Assembly: GCA_025934455.1 (NCBI GenBank)
Contig: JAICYA010000116.1
Span: forward strand, 1-6,603
Direction of reading: 5' to 3'
From: Rudaea sp.
GTDB taxonomy: Bacteria > Pseudomonadota > Gammaproteobacteria > Xanthomonadales > Rhodanobacteraceae
Length of the DNA stretch: 6,603 nt
The notes under the pieces: model-generated
Database searches by the model: none
What the model saw: the letters and a program-made list of their open reading frames with translations, nothing else
What the model was told of the DNA's origin: nothing
In this document: positions 6,449 through 6,603 of the stretch, one piece after another
How positions within the stretch are numbered: position 1 is the stretch's first letter
Layout: every line of letters starts with the position of its first letter
Program-made: the position numbers and the translations under genes

Positions 6449-6603
6449 GTCCAACGCCATCGCGGTTGCGCTGCTGTACCAGGCCGGACAGCTCGGCAGC
6501 CACTTGAAAAACGCGCTCGGCGAGCTCGGTGCCGCCGTGGTCTACGAGGCGGCACCGGCCAGCGTCGACCGCGACGCGCTGGAGAATTCCGGCGCGCGCG
6601 TGG
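6441..6603 (+). CDS. chpB: N-terminal part of a probable CheB-like receptor methylesterase, ChpB-like (partial)
   Basis: The frame opens at GTG 6441, overlaps the last 8 bases of chpA (GTGCCTGA) and stays open to the window end, giving 54 codons. The visible start, PESNAIAVALLYQAGQLGSH, has a beta strand followed by a helix, then GAAVVYEAAP, like the first half of a small alpha/beta domain. The Asp pair that follows the first strand in true receivers is missing, so this looks like a degenerate receiver-like domain. Pil-Chp operons place the CheB-type methylesterase ChpB directly after ChpA; it would remove methyl groups from the PilJ-type receptor and oppose the methyltransferase encoded upstream. 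The catalytic domain is outside the window, so the name rests mainly on position and on the style of the N-terminus. Confidence 0.62.
   Translation, partial: MPESNAIAVALLYQAGQLGSHLKNALGELGAAVVYEAAPASVDRDALENSGARV

Noticed and set aside
8..6460. Three very long open frames on the - strand (8-2212, 2297-4708, 4952-6460) that together cover nearly all of chpA.
   Set aside because: All three are in the exact antisense register of the chpA codons. In that register a stop appears only where the sense gene uses TTA, CTA or TCA, which are rare in GC-rich genes; the frames end at sense TCA codons at 8, 2297 and 4952. Their products are rich in Arg, Gln, His and Ala and show no domain, so they are artefacts of codon bias.

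Overview
The window is a fully coding, GC-rich stretch (by eye about two thirds G+C) from the middle of a chemosensory operon of the type that controls type IV pili (the Pil-Chp system). All three genes lie on the + strand. The gene order, the FimL-like N-terminus of the large kinase and its multi-Hpt architecture point to a gammaproteobacterium. A Xanthomonadales-like host is my best guess, inferred from composition and the style of the flanking proteins; no marker gene proves it.

Layout: positions 1-120 hold the last 39 codons of a gene whose end resembles a CheR/PilK-type methyltransferase. After a 10-base gap comes one very long uninterrupted gene, 131-6448 (2105 residues), a ChpA/PilL-type hybrid sensor kinase. 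Seven Hpt-like modules can be seen. Four have histidine in the acceptor position (H52, H824, H1025, H1342) and three do not (W217, D360 and D488 in my by-eye alignment). They are followed by a CheA dimerization/ATPase core, a CheW domain and a C-terminal receiver domain with a complete acidic pocket. The next gene starts at GTG 6441, overlaps the kinase gene by 8 bases and runs off the window. Its position and N-terminus fit a CheB-like methylesterase (ChpB).

Working together, the methyltransferase and methylesterase would adjust the methylation of the PilJ-type receptor. The receptor would control ChpA autophosphorylation, and ChpA would pass phosphate among its Hpt modules, its own receiver and the separate response regulators PilG and PilH, which lie outside the window. 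This sets pilus extension, retraction and twitching motility, and in relatives cAMP signalling. These pathway statements come from knowledge of the Pseudomonas system.

There is no non-coding stretch longer than 10 bases. I saw no RNA gene, mobile element, CRISPR array, terminator or promoter. I found no evidence of a new kind of system. The points worth a second look are the non-histidine phosphotransfer-like modules, the charged flanks around Hpt5, the long acidic linkers and the unusual N-terminus of the CheB-like protein.
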